In this document: in pieces, positions 15,255-23,832 of the stretch
Layout of the letters: every line of letters starts with the position of its first letter
Numbering within the stretch: position 1 is the stretch's first letter
Assembly (NCBI GenBank): GCA_035541895.1
Contig: DATKMK010000058.1
Span: 1 to 29,412, forward strand
Origin: DATKMK01 sp035541895
GTDB taxonomy: Bacteria; Desulfobacterota; Binatia; HRBIN30; JACQVA1
Length of the DNA: 29,412 bases
Reading direction: 5' to 3'
Position numbers and translations under genes: made by a program
The notes under the pieces: model-generated
What the model was told of the DNA's origin: nothing
Database searches by the model: none
The model's input: the letters and a program-made list of their open reading frames with translations, nothing else

Positions 15255-16091
15255 TCACTCGAAGCGTGTCAACGCGTGCTCCGCGTAGAACGCGGGGCCG
15301 TAGACATCCTTCCCGGAAAAGTACATCGGGTCCGCGGCGGTGGCGAGCATCGCGCAGACACGGCCCGGATTTTCGACGGGGAGCCCTTTGGACACATCGA
15401 AGCCGAGGTCCTTCAACTCAACGCCGGTGCGTTCGGTGGTGACGAAACCCGGCATCAGTCCGATCACCGCGATGTTGTGTTTGCGCAACTCCTTCGCCAA
15501 GCCGGCCACCATGCGGTTGAACGCGGCCTTGGTAATCGAATAGCCGAGGCCCCAGCCGCCTTCCCCGATCATCGCCGGCGTCTCGCGCTCGCCCGCGGTC
15601 GAGGTGATGTTGATGATGATGCCGCCGCCCTGGCTCTGCATGTCCGGCAAGCAGAGCTTGATGAGATGCAGCGGCGCGAACACGTTGCACACGAACATCC
15701 GCTCGATCAGCTCAAGCGGCGTGTCCTCGAACGGATCCATGTGTCCCGGACCGACATAGCGGCCGTTGTTCACCAGCACGTCGATCCGCCCGAAGTGTTC
15801 ACGCGCCGCCTGTACCGCGGCGGGCCAGTCGGACGACACCGACAAGTCCAACTTCAGCACCAACGCCTTGACACCGAACGCACGAGCTTCGTTGGCAGTC
15901 GCATCGAGGCTGCCGGGGAGCGGCGTCAGTACCGTCTTCTTGATCGTCGATGAATGATCGTAGCGTTCTGCGCCGCTCACGGTGCGCGCGGTGAGCACGA
16001 GGTTGAATCCGCGCTTCGCCAACTCGAGCGCGCAGCCGCGCCCGATGCCACGGCTCGCGCCGGTGACGAATGCAACTTTCGGATCCGCCAT
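15255..16091 (-). CDS. Short-chain dehydrogenase/reductase (SDR)
   Basis: A 278-residue classical SDR. The cofactor motif is TGASRGIG (residues 10-17). LDLS follows at about 81, then VNNGR at 108-111, where most classical SDRs have NNAG. The catalytic residues are N136, S164 (INITSTAGE), Y184 and K188 (GYSITKAAF). An insertion after the second beta-strand (about residues 40-62, SGAERYDHSSTIKKTVLTPL) lengthens the nucleotide-binding half. It oxidises or reduces a hydroxyl/keto group with NAD(P)(H). ATG 16091 is chosen; an in-frame GTG lies three codons upstream. It is the first of four minus-strand genes with a MerB-family and two LLM proteins. Confidence 0.92.
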   Translation of the reverse strand: MADPKVAFVTGASRGIGRGCALELAKRGFNLVLTARTVSGAERYDHSSTIKKTVLTPLPGSLDATANEARAFGVKALVLKLDLSVSSDWPAAVQAAREHFGRIDVLVNNGRYVGPGHMDPFEDTPLELIERMFVCNVFAPLHLIKLCLPDMQSQGGGIIINITSTAGERETPAMIGEGGWGLGYSITKAAFNRMVAGLAKELRKHNIAVIGLMPGFVTTERTGVELKDLGFDVSKGLPVENPGRVCAMLATAADPMYFSGKDVYGPAFYAEHALTRFE

Positions 16092-16121
16092 CCGCGTCAC
16101 CGCGAGCGCTCGCCGCGGGGT

Positions 16122-16709
16122 TTAGCGGCCCTTGCTCGCGTCGGTTCGATCGTCCTCACGGCACTGGCGCTCTTCGAGAATCGCCTCTTCCGGTGCGGTG
16201 ATCGTCACCGTGCAGTCGTTCGGGCCAACGATCTCGAGACGGACACGTTCGCTTGTCCAGTTGGCGTTCCAAAACGGTTGCGACGCCACCGCCGCCTTCT
16301 GACTCGATGAGTCATCACCGTAGGCCTTCACCAGCGCTTGATAAAGCTTGTTGCACTGCTCTTTGGTCGCCAGCAGCGATACAACCGTCAGTCGGCCGTT
16401 CTGGAGGGAGTATTCGACACCCGACAGGGCAACCCCGCCGAACTCAAGCTTGTCGCCGGGGCGCGTGTAGTCCTTCTCGCAGACACCTCGTTCGGCCTTG
16501 AGCTTCAACCCCTTTAGATCGGACAACGCGTCCCCGAAGTGGGCACCGCGGAACCCGTATTCCTCCTCCAAGGCCGCTAGGCCGGTCTTTGCAGAACCCT
16601 CCGCCCAGGTGACCAAAGGAGCAAAAAATGTTGACGCGAGGCATAGCATTGTCAACGGCAATACCCGGCGCGACCAATTCTGGACGCTTTGCAACCCGGC
16701 TCTCGTCAT
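16122..16709 (-). CDS. Secreted small protein of unknown function
   Basis: A 195-residue protein from ATG 16709. A signal peptide is visible: positively charged SRR, then VLPLTMLCLASTFFAPLVTW and a likely cleavage near AEG (around residue 32). The mature part has four cysteines (VCEKD, EQCNK, NDCTV, RQCRE), which could form two disulfides. It begins ALEEEYGFRGAHFGDALSDLKGL, a phrase seen in small periplasmic proteins where a short helix is followed by a beta-rich domain. No family was recognised with confidence. It is divergent from the DUF1329 fusion gene; the 106 bases between the starts should hold the promoters of both. Confidence 0.7.
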   Translation of the reverse strand: MTRAGLQSVQNWSRRVLPLTMLCLASTFFAPLVTWAEGSAKTGLAALEEEYGFRGAHFGDALSDLKGLKLKAERGVCEKDYTRPGDKLEFGGVALSGVEYSLQNGRLTVVSLLATKEQCNKLYQALVKAYGDDSSSQKAAVASQPFWNANWTSERVRLEIVGPNDCTVTITAPEEAILEERQCREDDRTDASKGR

Positions 16710-16815
16710 CACCCGCCCGCGGGGCTTTGGCGCGTGCCTTGCTCTGTGGCCACCTAGACTCTGCATGGGAGAAACGAAGAAGCGCCAACCGGCAGGGAGG
16801 GAGGTCTGAACGATC

Positions 16816-18993
16816 ATGGCTAACATACCAGTCCGATCCGCAATCCTTTCCGTAGCAGTTGCCGCGATTCTATCAGCGGGCTCCGCGTCCGCGCAATCGG
16901 CAACTGTCGAGCGCAGCTCGAATCTTCGGGTCGACCCGTCGATGGGCCGCGCACCGATCCGCCTCTTGCAATCGGGAGAGAAGCTCGATCTGACCGGCAA
17001 GTTGCAGAATGGATACTACCAAGTCCGCACCGGCAAGGATGAACTTGGCTGGGCCTGGGCGCGAAACATTTCAACCAACGCGACCGAGATTTCTGACTTC
17101 GCGTCGAAGCGGTTTCAGTTGGCGACGGCCACTAACTTGCGACGTGGTCCGTCAACCCGAGAATCAGCGATTCGCCTGCTGCAAGCGGATGAATCGCTGC
17201 GATTGGCGGACGCGGCGCCGCGTGCCGGCTACTACCATGTCAAGACGGCCGACGGCGAAGACGGATGGGTGTGGGCGCGGGCGGGCATCATTGCGCAGGC
17301 ACCCCGCGTGAGCGAGCAGACGGCTGCAGCCGCGCCGGCCGCACCGATGGTGCAGCAAGCGCCGATTGCGAAAGCTGCGCCGCCAGCCCCCGTCGCTCCG
17401 AAGGTCGAGCAAGCTCCGGCGGTGGTTGAAGCGCCCAAGCCAGCAGTGAGAGAAACCGAGGAAGCTCGCGCGGTCGCTGAGGGTCCGAAGGTCGAGCCCG
17501 AGAAGATGGTGGCCGAAGCTCCGAAGCAGGCCGCGCCGAAAGTCGAGGAACCCAAGGCGGTCGTCGAGCAGCCCAAGCCGCTGCCACCGAAGGCGGAAGA
17601 AGCCCCGGTTGTCGAGGCGCCCAAGCCGGTTGCACCCAAGGCTGAGGAACCCGCGGTTGTTGCCGCCGCACCCAAGGAGATACCGCCCGCACCGGTGGCG
17701 GAAGCAGCACCGGAGCGACCCGTCGAGCGCGGCGACATGTCCGGCGGCCTCAAGGTCGGCGACACGCTCGACAAATCCACCGCGCACCTCGCCAAGGGTA
17801 TGTTGCCCGACGAGATCCTCGGGCACTACGAGCGCGGCGAGTACACCAATCCGATCGTCGACTATCCGCTCGGCAGTCCCATGTGGGATCCCGCCTTTAT
17901 TGAGGCGACGAAGCAAAACAGTCGAACACTCGCCATCAACGACAAGGGAACCATCATCGATCCGGCGACCGGCCAGCAGCCGGCGTACTTGTACGGCATC
18001 CCATTCCCGAACGTCGATGCCAACGATCCGCAGGCCGCGGTGAAGATCATTTGGAACCAGTATCTCGCCGTTTGGTACAACGGCAGCGCCCACACCAAGA
18101 CGAAGATGATGATGATGAACTCCAAGGGTGTCGAGCGCGAGCTGGGGGCCGAGGGATACTTTAAGTTCTACGACGGCGAAGCACCCAAGTATCGTGGCGA
18201 CAACCCGATGGACCTGCAGGCGCAGTTTCTCGGTTTGGCGCTGACCCCGAGCGACATGCAGGGCACCGCCTCGCTGTCGTGGCGCTACCGCGATCCGAAC
18301 AAGCACGACTCGCAATGGGCGTACGTCCCCGCACTCCGTCGCGTGCGCTCGATCAGCCCCGCCAACCGCTCGGACGGCTATCTCGGTTCCGACATCAGCC
18401 CCGACGACGGCTATTTCTTCGACGGCAAGCCGCAAGACTTCGAGTGGAAGTTGGTCGGCAAGCGTGATGCGCTCCGTATCGTCGACCCGCAGACCGTCAA
18501 CCACAAGATTCGGCCGCGTCCGGTCCCGACCGGAGGCTTCGAAGTCCTGACGCACACCACCGACGACTTTTACGGCTTCCAAACCGCGGGCTGGAGCGGG
18601 CTTCCGTGGGCGCTTCCGTCGGCCGGTCTGGCCCGCCGACCGATGTGGATCATCGAAGCGGTTCCGCGCGACAAGTACTACCTCTACGGCCATCTGGTCA
18701 TGTGGATCGATGCGGAAACGTGGGATGGCTCGTACCATCAAAAGTTCAACTGGAACGGCGATCACATTCTTACCTATCAGGTGATCGCCCGCGTCAACCA
18801 GCCGGTCGGTCCGAAGCCCGACGATGAGACGATTCAGGCCGCGACGATGGCCTGGGCGGTGGCCGAGAACTTCAAGATGCGTCGCGCCACGATGGCCGGC
18901 GCACGCTTGGACGCGAAGTCACCCTACGATCGCCGCGTGCCGATCGATACCGCCCTGTTCGACGCCGGGCAGCTCATGCGTTGGGGGAAGTGA
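16816..18993 (+). CDS. SH3b-SH3b-linker-DUF1329 outer-membrane/periplasmic protein
   Basis: A 725-residue secreted protein. The signal peptide (residues 1-26) ends ASA/Q. Two bacterial SH3 domains follow: about 30-86 (SNLRVDPSMGRAPIRLLQSG...GWAWARN) and 102-159 (TNLRRGPSTRESAIRLLQAD...GWVWARA). A low-complexity linker rich in Ala, Pro, Lys, Glu and Val spans ~160-305 (repeated KVE.P and EAPKP units). Residues ~306-725 are a complete DUF1329 domain (LKVGDTLDKSTAHLAKG, DYPLGSPMWDP, HDSQWAYVPALRRVRSISPANRSDG). DUF1329 proteins are LolA/LolB-like folds often found with RND/MMPL lipid exporters. The SH3 pair and long linker suggest anchoring to or reaching across peptidoglycan. GGGAGGGAGG lies about ten bases before the ATG. 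I know of no described protein with this order. Confidence 0.88.
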   Translation: MANIPVRSAILSVAVAAILSAGSASAQSATVERSSNLRVDPSMGRAPIRLLQSGEKLDLTGKLQNGYYQVRTGKDELGWAWARNISTNATEISDFASKRFQLATATNLRRGPSTRESAIRLLQADESLRLADAAPRAGYYHVKTADGEDGWVWARAGIIAQAPRVSEQTAAAAPAAPMVQQAPIAKAAPPAPVAPKVEQAPAVVEAPKPAVRETEEARAVAEGPKVEPEKMVAEAPKQAAPKVEEPKAVVEQPKPLPPKAEEAPVVEAPKPVAPKAEEPAVVAAAPKEIPPAPVAEAAPERPVERGDMSGGLKVGDTLDKSTAHLAKGMLPDEILGHYERGEYTNPIVDYPLGSPMWDPAFIEATKQNSRTLAINDKGTIIDPATGQQPAYLYGIPFPNVDANDPQAAVKIIWNQYLAVWYNGSAHTKTKMMMMNSKGVERELGAEGYFKFYDGEAPKYRGDNPMDLQAQFLGLALTPSDMQGTASLSWRYRDPNKHDSQWAYVPALRRVRSISPANRSDGYLGSDISPDDGYFFDGKPQDFEWKLVGKRDALRIVDPQTVNHKIRPRPVPTGGFEVLTHTTDDFYGFQTAGWSGLPWALPSAGLARRPMWIIEAVPRDKYYLYGHLVMWIDAETWDGSYHQKFNWNGDHILTYQVIARVNQPVGPKPDDETIQAATMAWAVAENFKMRRATMAGARLDAKSPYDRRVPIDTALFDAGQLMRWGK

Positions 18994-19010
18994 GCGTTTC
19001 CATTCGGTCG

Positions 19011-19046
19011 AGACTGCACGGTTCATCCGGCGTGACCGGGCAGTCT
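19011..19046. terminator. Bidirectional stem-loop between convergent genes
   Basis: AGACTGC (19011-19017) pairs with GCAGTCT (19040-19046), and after one mismatch CGGT (19019-19022) pairs with ACCG (19035-19038); the loop is 12 bases. It sits 17 bases after the DUF1329 stop and 14 bases from the convergent lipoprotein stop at 19061. It could serve both genes as terminator although no clear T-run follows. Confidence 0.5.
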
Positions 19047-19060
19047 TGACTGCGGGTTCC

Positions 19061-19969
19061 TCACGCTCGCGGCTTGCGGGCGTTCAGACGAGCCTGGAGT
19101 GTTGAGAGCAACTGTTGCTGCAGTACCCGAATGGCGTCGACCGCGGCGGTCGCTTTGGGCGTCCAGTCGTCGGGAGTCATCTTGACGTATTCCGCCTTCA
19201 CCACTTGCTGGTCCATGCGCTCGAGCACCGGCGTCATGGCTTCGGCGACCTGTTGTCGCGGTGGCTCGAGCTGCGAGCGAAGTTGCGGATCCACGCCGTA
19301 CCCTTGTTCCAACGCGCCCTTGAGCCGGTCCAGTTGGGTCCGCAAGCTTCCCAACTGTTGCTGAAATGCGGCCCGCTGTTCGTCACGCACCATCGCCGTG
19401 ACGCCGGCCATACTCGCGATCAAATCGCGGGCTTGTGACATGGTCTCGCCGAGACTCGGAACGATCGTCAAGGCCGCCTCGGCGAGCGAACGGACGTCGG
19501 CGCTGTCGGCTCCCATGGTCGACGATTCGGAAAGATACGTCACCAGGCTCAGTGTTTGCGCGATCACGTCGCTGTGGCGGCGAAAACATTCGCGCGGCTG
19601 GTCCCGCCACGATTCCATGAGCGCGAGAATGTCTTTGCCGAGGGGCGTCCAGCGCTCACGCGCGCCGTTGAGTTCCGGGTGCTGATTGTCGAACCGATTG
19701 ATGATCACGTACTGCTGGCCGATGCGCTCCTCCGGCCCGGCGAAGTCGACCGACGTGTCGCCATCGACGAACGACACCGCGATCCCGCGGTGATCTTGCA
19801 GGGTGTGCACCAACGGCATCAACTGCACGACGTACCCCGTACTCGCGAGTTCTTTTTCGAGCGAGCCGCCGTTCGTGGACGACGAGCGGCATCCCACCAT
19901 GATCACCAGTCCCGCCGTCGCCGCCCACACGCACGCGGCTGGTCCCTGCCCCATCCTCCGTCGCTTCAT
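19061..19969 (-). CDS. Putative lipoprotein with helical NIT-like sensory region
   Basis: A 302-residue protein starting at ATG 19969, with AGGAGG ten bases upstream. The N-terminus KRRRMGQGPAACVWAATAGL-VIMVGC gives a plausible lipobox with C27 as lipidated Cys (Met at -3 is unusual). The rest is almost all amphipathic helix. The stretch LVHTLQDHRGIAVSFVDGD resembles the start of nitrate/nitrite-sensing (NIT) and related four-helix periplasmic sensor domains, where a LQxERG motif is typical. A later coiled-coil-like part has AFQQQLGSLRTQLDRLKGAL. No transmembrane kinase or chemotaxis module is attached. It is the last gene after a histidine kinase and a SnoaL-like gene on the same strand, so it could present a ligand to that kinase. 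That is inference. Confidence 0.65.
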   Translation of the reverse strand: MKRRRMGQGPAACVWAATAGLVIMVGCRSSSTNGGSLEKELASTGYVVQLMPLVHTLQDHRGIAVSFVDGDTSVDFAGPEERIGQQYVIINRFDNQHPELNGARERWTPLGKDILALMESWRDQPRECFRRHSDVIAQTLSLVTYLSESSTMGADSADVRSLAEAALTIVPSLGETMSQARDLIASMAGVTAMVRDEQRAAFQQQLGSLRTQLDRLKGALEQGYGVDPQLRSQLEPPRQQVAEAMTPVLERMDQQVVKAEYVKMTPDDWTPKATAAVDAIRVLQQQLLSTLQARLNARKPRA

Positions 19970-20112
19970 CACGTCAGGCCCTCCTGCTCGACAAGTGCGC
20001 GCCATCGCACTTCTCCGGGTTGACCCCACCGTCAACGCGCCCAACACCACTGCTTGTTCGCTTCCCATAGCGCTCCTGTGGCCTGGCATTCAAGCGTTGC
20101 GCCGGCTCCCAC

Positions 20113-20598
20113 TCATCCGCACGCCGGCCACGGACCCACCTCGTATCGGCGCCATTCGAGCGATACCAGCCGGTGCGCGATCCGCCAGCCCTCTTCGCCG
20201 CGCGTCAGCCGATCAACATAGCGCACCCCTACCACCAGACTGGCCGCCTCGCCCCGCACGCGATGGTACGCCACGCCGTAGGTTTCGCTCTGCGCAGCGC
20301 GCCCATCGATTTCAACGAGCTGATGGGGCAGAAGGTGCATCGTCCGCTCATATCTCGTCAGACGCTCGCGCAACGACGCCAGCGCCACTTCGATCGTTCC
20401 TCGGCCCACGGTGCCCTCGTACACGGCACCGGGAACAAACAGTGCGGCGACCCGCGCGAGATCTCGTCCGTCGACTCCACCAGCGTAGTTCAGCATCACG
20501 GCGCGAACGGCCTCGCGGTCGATCAATTCCTGTTCTGCACTCGCACGTGCGGCGGAACGGTTGGCGAGGGTTCGCCGCGTTGGGTCCGGTGTCCTCAC
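20113..20598 (-). CDS. SnoaL/NTF2-like domain protein
   Basis: A 161-residue protein starting at GTG 20598, overlapping the histidine kinase stop by four bases (GTGA), so translation is coupled. After ~25 low-complexity residues a SnoaL-like cone domain begins: LIDREAVRAVMLNYAGGVDG, RDLARVAALFVPGAVYEG, then HLLPHQLVEIDGRAAQSETYG and GWRIAHRLVSLEW. These match the SnoaL_4 / NTF2-like superfamily, which includes small ligand-binding or isomerase-type proteins without a universal catalytic site. Its coupling to a sensor kinase is unusual and suggests that it binds a signal molecule or modulates the kinase; this is inference. Confidence 0.8.
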   Translation of the reverse strand: MRTPDPTRRTLANRSAARASAEQELIDREAVRAVMLNYAGGVDGRDLARVAALFVPGAVYEGTVGRGTIEVALASLRERLTRYERTMHLLPHQLVEIDGRAAQSETYGVAYHRVRGEAASLVVGVRYVDRLTRGEEGWRIAHRLVSLEWRRYEVGPWPACG

Positions 20599-22451
20599 GC
20601 GGCCTCTGTGTGCATGCGAACTTGAACCGGCAACACAACCGTGAAGCGTGCACCGCCGCCGCGGCGACTCTCGACGCCGATCTCCCCGGACAGTTCCTCG
20701 ACCAAGCGCTTGACGATGTACAACCCCAGCCCCACGCCGCCATCGCGCCACGGTACCGCGGCGCCCTGGCGGAACATGTCGAAGATGCCGGGCAAATCCT
20801 CGTCGGCGATGCCTGAGCCGGTATCGCTCACCACGAATTGCACCGCCTCGACGCCGGGCAACGCTGACGCCGTGATGGTCACGGAGCCCGCATCGGTGAA
20901 CTTGAGCGCGTTGTGGATCAAATTGCGCAGGATCATCTCGACCTTGCCGCGGTCGGTGCGCAACCGCGGGACCGCGTCGTCCGCGTGCCATTCCAACCGT
21001 ACGCCGTCACGGCACCACTGCGAAGGCACACTGGCGCGCAGACCGTCAAACAACGCGGCGACGTCGAAGCGCTCGACATTCAAGCGCACATCGCCCGCCT
21101 CGATCCGATTGACGTTGAGCATCGCCTGAATCAAATCGAGAAGCTGGCTCGATTGCACACGGATGCGCGCCAGCATGTTGGCCTGCTCGCCGGGATTGCG
21201 CGCCAGTCCTTCCTGCAGCAGGTCGGTGTAGCCCATGATCACGTTCAGCGGCGTGCGAAGCTCGTGCGAGACGGTGGCGATGAATTCCGACTTGAGCCGG
21301 TTCGCGGTGCGGGCTTCCTCCATCAGCCGTGCGTTGTCCAGGGCGACCGTCGCTTGATTCGCGATGGCGCTCAGCAAATCGCGCTCGCGTATGGTGAACG
21401 CACCGGCGCGAGAGGCGTAACAACAGCCGAGGATGCCGTGCACCGCTCCGTCTCGCCGCAATGCATGACTCAGGACCGCCGCGACTCCCCAGCGCGCGAA
21501 GACCGACACGGATGCTCGCTCGTCCCCCGGCACCGAGGCGATCAGATCGACGGCAGGCTGCTCGAGGAACGCGAAGAACGTGCGTGCGAGCGCGGGGGTC
21601 GACGCAATCGCTCGCATTTCGGCCGCCACTTCGTCGGACACTTCCGCCGACACCGCCGACAGGTGCCAGGTACCGTCGAGCCCCCGACCGTACAGGAAGC
21701 TCCAGTCGGCACTGGTCGCGTCCCGCGTGCGTTCAACGATCTGCCGCCCCAGCAGAGCGGGATCGCTGATGGCTGTGCTCAACCCCCGCGCCACGTCCAA
21801 GAGCGCGCGCGAAAACTCTTCGGCCCGGCGCCGTTCCGCCGCGCGGCGCCGAGCGGCCGTCCGCCCACGTTCGAGTGCGTCGGCACCCCACGTGGTCAAC
21901 AGGACTCCCGCCATCAAGGCAGAAAAGCTGTATGGGATCGGCGAGACGCCGGTTACGCCGCCCTTGACCGCGAGCACATAGCCGCCGAGCGCGCCGCCAC
22001 TGGCCAGCAGTTGTCCGCGTGCGCCCCACGGGAACATGACCACGAGCCCGGTCAGCAACAACACAAAGGCCAACGCCAGCATCTCGGCGTGATTGTGTAT
22101 CTGCGCGGCGTACCACGCCATGCACAGCGACAACGCAAGGCTCGCGCCGATCGCCGTTGCGAGCGTCCACCGCGGCAGTCGACGCACAATGACCAGGGCA
22201 GCGGCGTACACCAGTGCGTACGCCGCACATGCGCCCAAGAGCGCCCCGCCGCGCGTCGGAAAATAGACCAGCTCGAGCGTCGCAATCGCGCTGCCGAACA
22301 CGAAGAAGAAGATTCCAGCACCTCGCAGCCGTCCCGCAACTACCCTCCGCAGGTTCTCGGCCTCGGCGACGCTGTCTTGCCCAGCATCCGGCCAGTCTCG
22401 GCCTAGACTCGGCGCGGGTGCCGGCTCCCCCGTGGCCCGCCGCAGGTGCAT
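20595..22451 (-). CDS. Membrane sensor histidine kinase with GAF domain (orphan)
   Basis: A 618-residue protein. About six hydrophobic segments at residues ~45-190 form an integral membrane sensor (for example FFFVFGSAIATLELVYF, AYALVYAAALVIV). A GAF-like domain spans ~215-365 (ISDPALLGRQIVERTRDATS, HGILGCCYASRAG, LLSAIANQATVALDNARLM). The HisKA motif SHELRTPLN holds phospho-accepting H396. The HATPase_c domain follows with N box NLIHNALKF (N514), G1 DTGSGI and G2 GVGLGLYIV. No receiver domain is attached and no response regulator is in the window, so its partner must be elsewhere. The stop overlaps the SnoaL-like gene. A perfect 12-base palindrome lies ten bases before the ATG. Confidence 0.92.
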   Translation of the reverse strand: MHLRRATGEPAPAPSLGRDWPDAGQDSVAEAENLRRVVAGRLRGAGIFFFVFGSAIATLELVYFPTRGGALLGACAAYALVYAAALVIVRRLPRWTLATAIGASLALSLCMAWYAAQIHNHAEMLALAFVLLLTGLVVMFPWGARGQLLASGGALGGYVLAVKGGVTGVSPIPYSFSALMAGVLLTTWGADALERGRTAARRRAAERRRAEEFSRALLDVARGLSTAISDPALLGRQIVERTRDATSADWSFLYGRGLDGTWHLSAVSAEVSDEVAAEMRAIASTPALARTFFAFLEQPAVDLIASVPGDERASVSVFARWGVAAVLSHALRRDGAVHGILGCCYASRAGAFTIRERDLLSAIANQATVALDNARLMEEARTANRLKSEFIATVSHELRTPLNVIMGYTDLLQEGLARNPGEQANMLARIRVQSSQLLDLIQAMLNVNRIEAGDVRLNVERFDVAALFDGLRASVPSQWCRDGVRLEWHADDAVPRLRTDRGKVEMILRNLIHNALKFTDAGSVTITASALPGVEAVQFVVSDTGSGIADEDLPGIFDMFRQGAAVPWRDGGVGLGLYIVKRLVEELSGEIGVESRRGGGARFTVVLPVQVRMHTEAA

Positions 22452-22460
22452 CGTCTACTT

Positions 22461-22472
22461 TTGACATGTCAA
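22461..22472. promoter_or_regulatory. Perfect 12-base palindrome upstream of the histidine kinase
   Basis: TTGACATGTCAA is its own reverse complement and ends ten bases before the kinase start at 22451, in the 85-base gap after the beta-propeller gene. Its symmetry suits a dimeric repressor or activator site. Position just ahead of the start codon would let a bound protein block transcription elongation or initiation. The regulator is unknown, and a palindrome of this length could occur by chance. Confidence 0.35.
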
Positions 22473-22536
22473 CTCAATGCTGGCCAGTAGTTTCTGCACA
22501 TCGACAATTTACGCGACGAGCCCGCCGGCAGGAACG

Positions 22537-23751
22537 CTAGTCTACCGCAATACAACCAAACAAGGCGCTGTTCACCGAGCGTACCAATTCGTCGACCGAT
22601 ACCGTCGACGAGCCATCGACGTCGAACTGCGGACACCGATCGATGGCAACGATGCCGAGTGCGATATTTACACCGATCACCAGCTCATCGACGCTCACGC
22701 GCCCGTCCTTGTCACAATCGCCGACACACGGACCGGGCGTCGGCGTGGCAGTTGGACTCGGCGTCGCCGTCGGCGTTGAGGTCGCGGGCGCGACGACCGC
22801 CTGCGCGATGCCGACCCCTCGCGCTCCCGCAGCGACGCTGATTGCCTTCACGACCCGATTACTTGATGTGTCGATCGCATAGATCGCGCCCGGTTCGAGA
22901 CTGGCGGCGTACACCGTTGCACCGTCCGCCGTCATCGCAATGCCTTGCGGATCCGAACCGATCGCGATCGTGGTAGCGACCGTTCGCGCTTCGAGGTCAA
23001 CCACGGACACCGCGTTGATATCGCTGCTGGTCACGTAGGCCTGCTGATCATCTGGACTGAGCGCGATGCTGTCGGGACTGCTCACGCTGATCGTGCCGAC
23101 GACCGTATCCTGAGTTGGATCAATGATCGACAAGAAACCCGACCCGTGATTCGCGACGTAGGCGCGCGCGCCGTCTCGCGTGAAGACGACGCCACGGGGT
23201 CCCGTGCCGACGGTGATCGTCTTCCGAACCGTGTTGGTGGCGGTGTCGATCACCGACACGGTCGAGGAATTCAGATTCGTGACATATACCGTACGTCCAT
23301 CGGGACTGACCGCCACGCCGCGCGGAAAGGCGCCGACGCCGATGCTGCCGACCGCGGCATCCGAGCCGGCGTCAACCACCGACACGGTGCCGGCAGTTCG
23401 ATTCGCAACGTACAGAAATTGTCCGTTCGGGGTGACGCCGATCCCCTCCGGTTTGTCGCCGACCACCGCCGCGCCGACTACTCGGTTGGCGACCGCGTCG
23501 ATCGTTTCGACTCGCATCGTGTTGAAACTGGTCACGTAGACGCGAGTGCCGTCGGGCGAGCTCGCGATCGCGTTCGGTTGGCCCACGGCGATGGTCGTTG
23601 CCACGCGATTGGTCGTGGCATCGACGACCGTAACGGTGTCAACGCCCGGATCGCGGCTCGCGACGTAGACCAACGGCTGTGCCGAGGTCTGCGTCGACGA
23701 CAGGAGAACCAGCATCGCCAGGGACCTCAGGATCGATCTCGTGTTCCGCAT
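22537..23751 (-). CDS. Secreted YVTN beta-propeller protein with Thr-Pro linker and dockerin-like EF-hand pair
   Basis: A 404-residue exported protein. ATG 23751 has GGAG nine bases upstream; a signal peptide covers residues ~1-25 (SLAMLVLLSSTQTSA). Seven or so YVTN-type blades follow, each ~42 residues, with recurring SPDGxxVYVTN.....VSVIDTATNTV and GxxPxGIA. A short Thr/Pro linker (TSTPTATPSPTATPTPGP) leads to two EF-hand loops, DCDKDGRVSVDE and DVDGSSTVSVDE. Each is followed by LVxxVNxAL, and two Cys (GPC, GC) flank the module. This is dockerin-like calcium-binding architecture. Such tails are frequent in secreted proteins of Binatota-like genomes as I recall them. The propeller probably binds a partner; no enzymatic residues are evident. 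Confidence 0.88.
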   Translation of the reverse strand: MRNTRSILRSLAMLVLLSSTQTSAQPLVYVASRDPGVDTVTVVDATTNRVATTIAVGQPNAIASSPDGTRVYVTSFNTMRVETIDAVANRVVGAAVVGDKPEGIGVTPNGQFLYVANRTAGTVSVVDAGSDAAVGSIGVGAFPRGVAVSPDGRTVYVTNLNSSTVSVIDTATNTVRKTITVGTGPRGVVFTRDGARAYVANHGSGFLSIIDPTQDTVVGTISVSSPDSIALSPDDQQAYVTSSDINAVSVVDLEARTVATTIAIGSDPQGIAMTADGATVYAASLEPGAIYAIDTSSNRVVKAISVAAGARGVGIAQAVVAPATSTPTATPSPTATPTPGPCVGDCDKDGRVSVDELVIGVNIALGIVAIDRCPQFDVDGSSTVSVDELVRSVNSALFGCIAVD

Positions 23752-23832
23752 CAACTATTCTCCGGCATTCCACGAGCATCCCCCGGCACCACGGTTGTGT
23801 CAGAGCCGGTCGAGTCGGGCAACTCGCTCGCA

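Noticed and set aside
17164..18765. Long minus-strand frame opposite the DUF1329 gene
   Set aside because: Shadow of a GC-rich gene; the plus strand carries signal peptide and recognisable domains.
20913..22406. Plus-strand ~500-residue frame opposite the histidine kinase
   Set aside because: Antisense to a kinase with all canonical boxes; composition is Arg/His/Gln-rich as in typical shadows.
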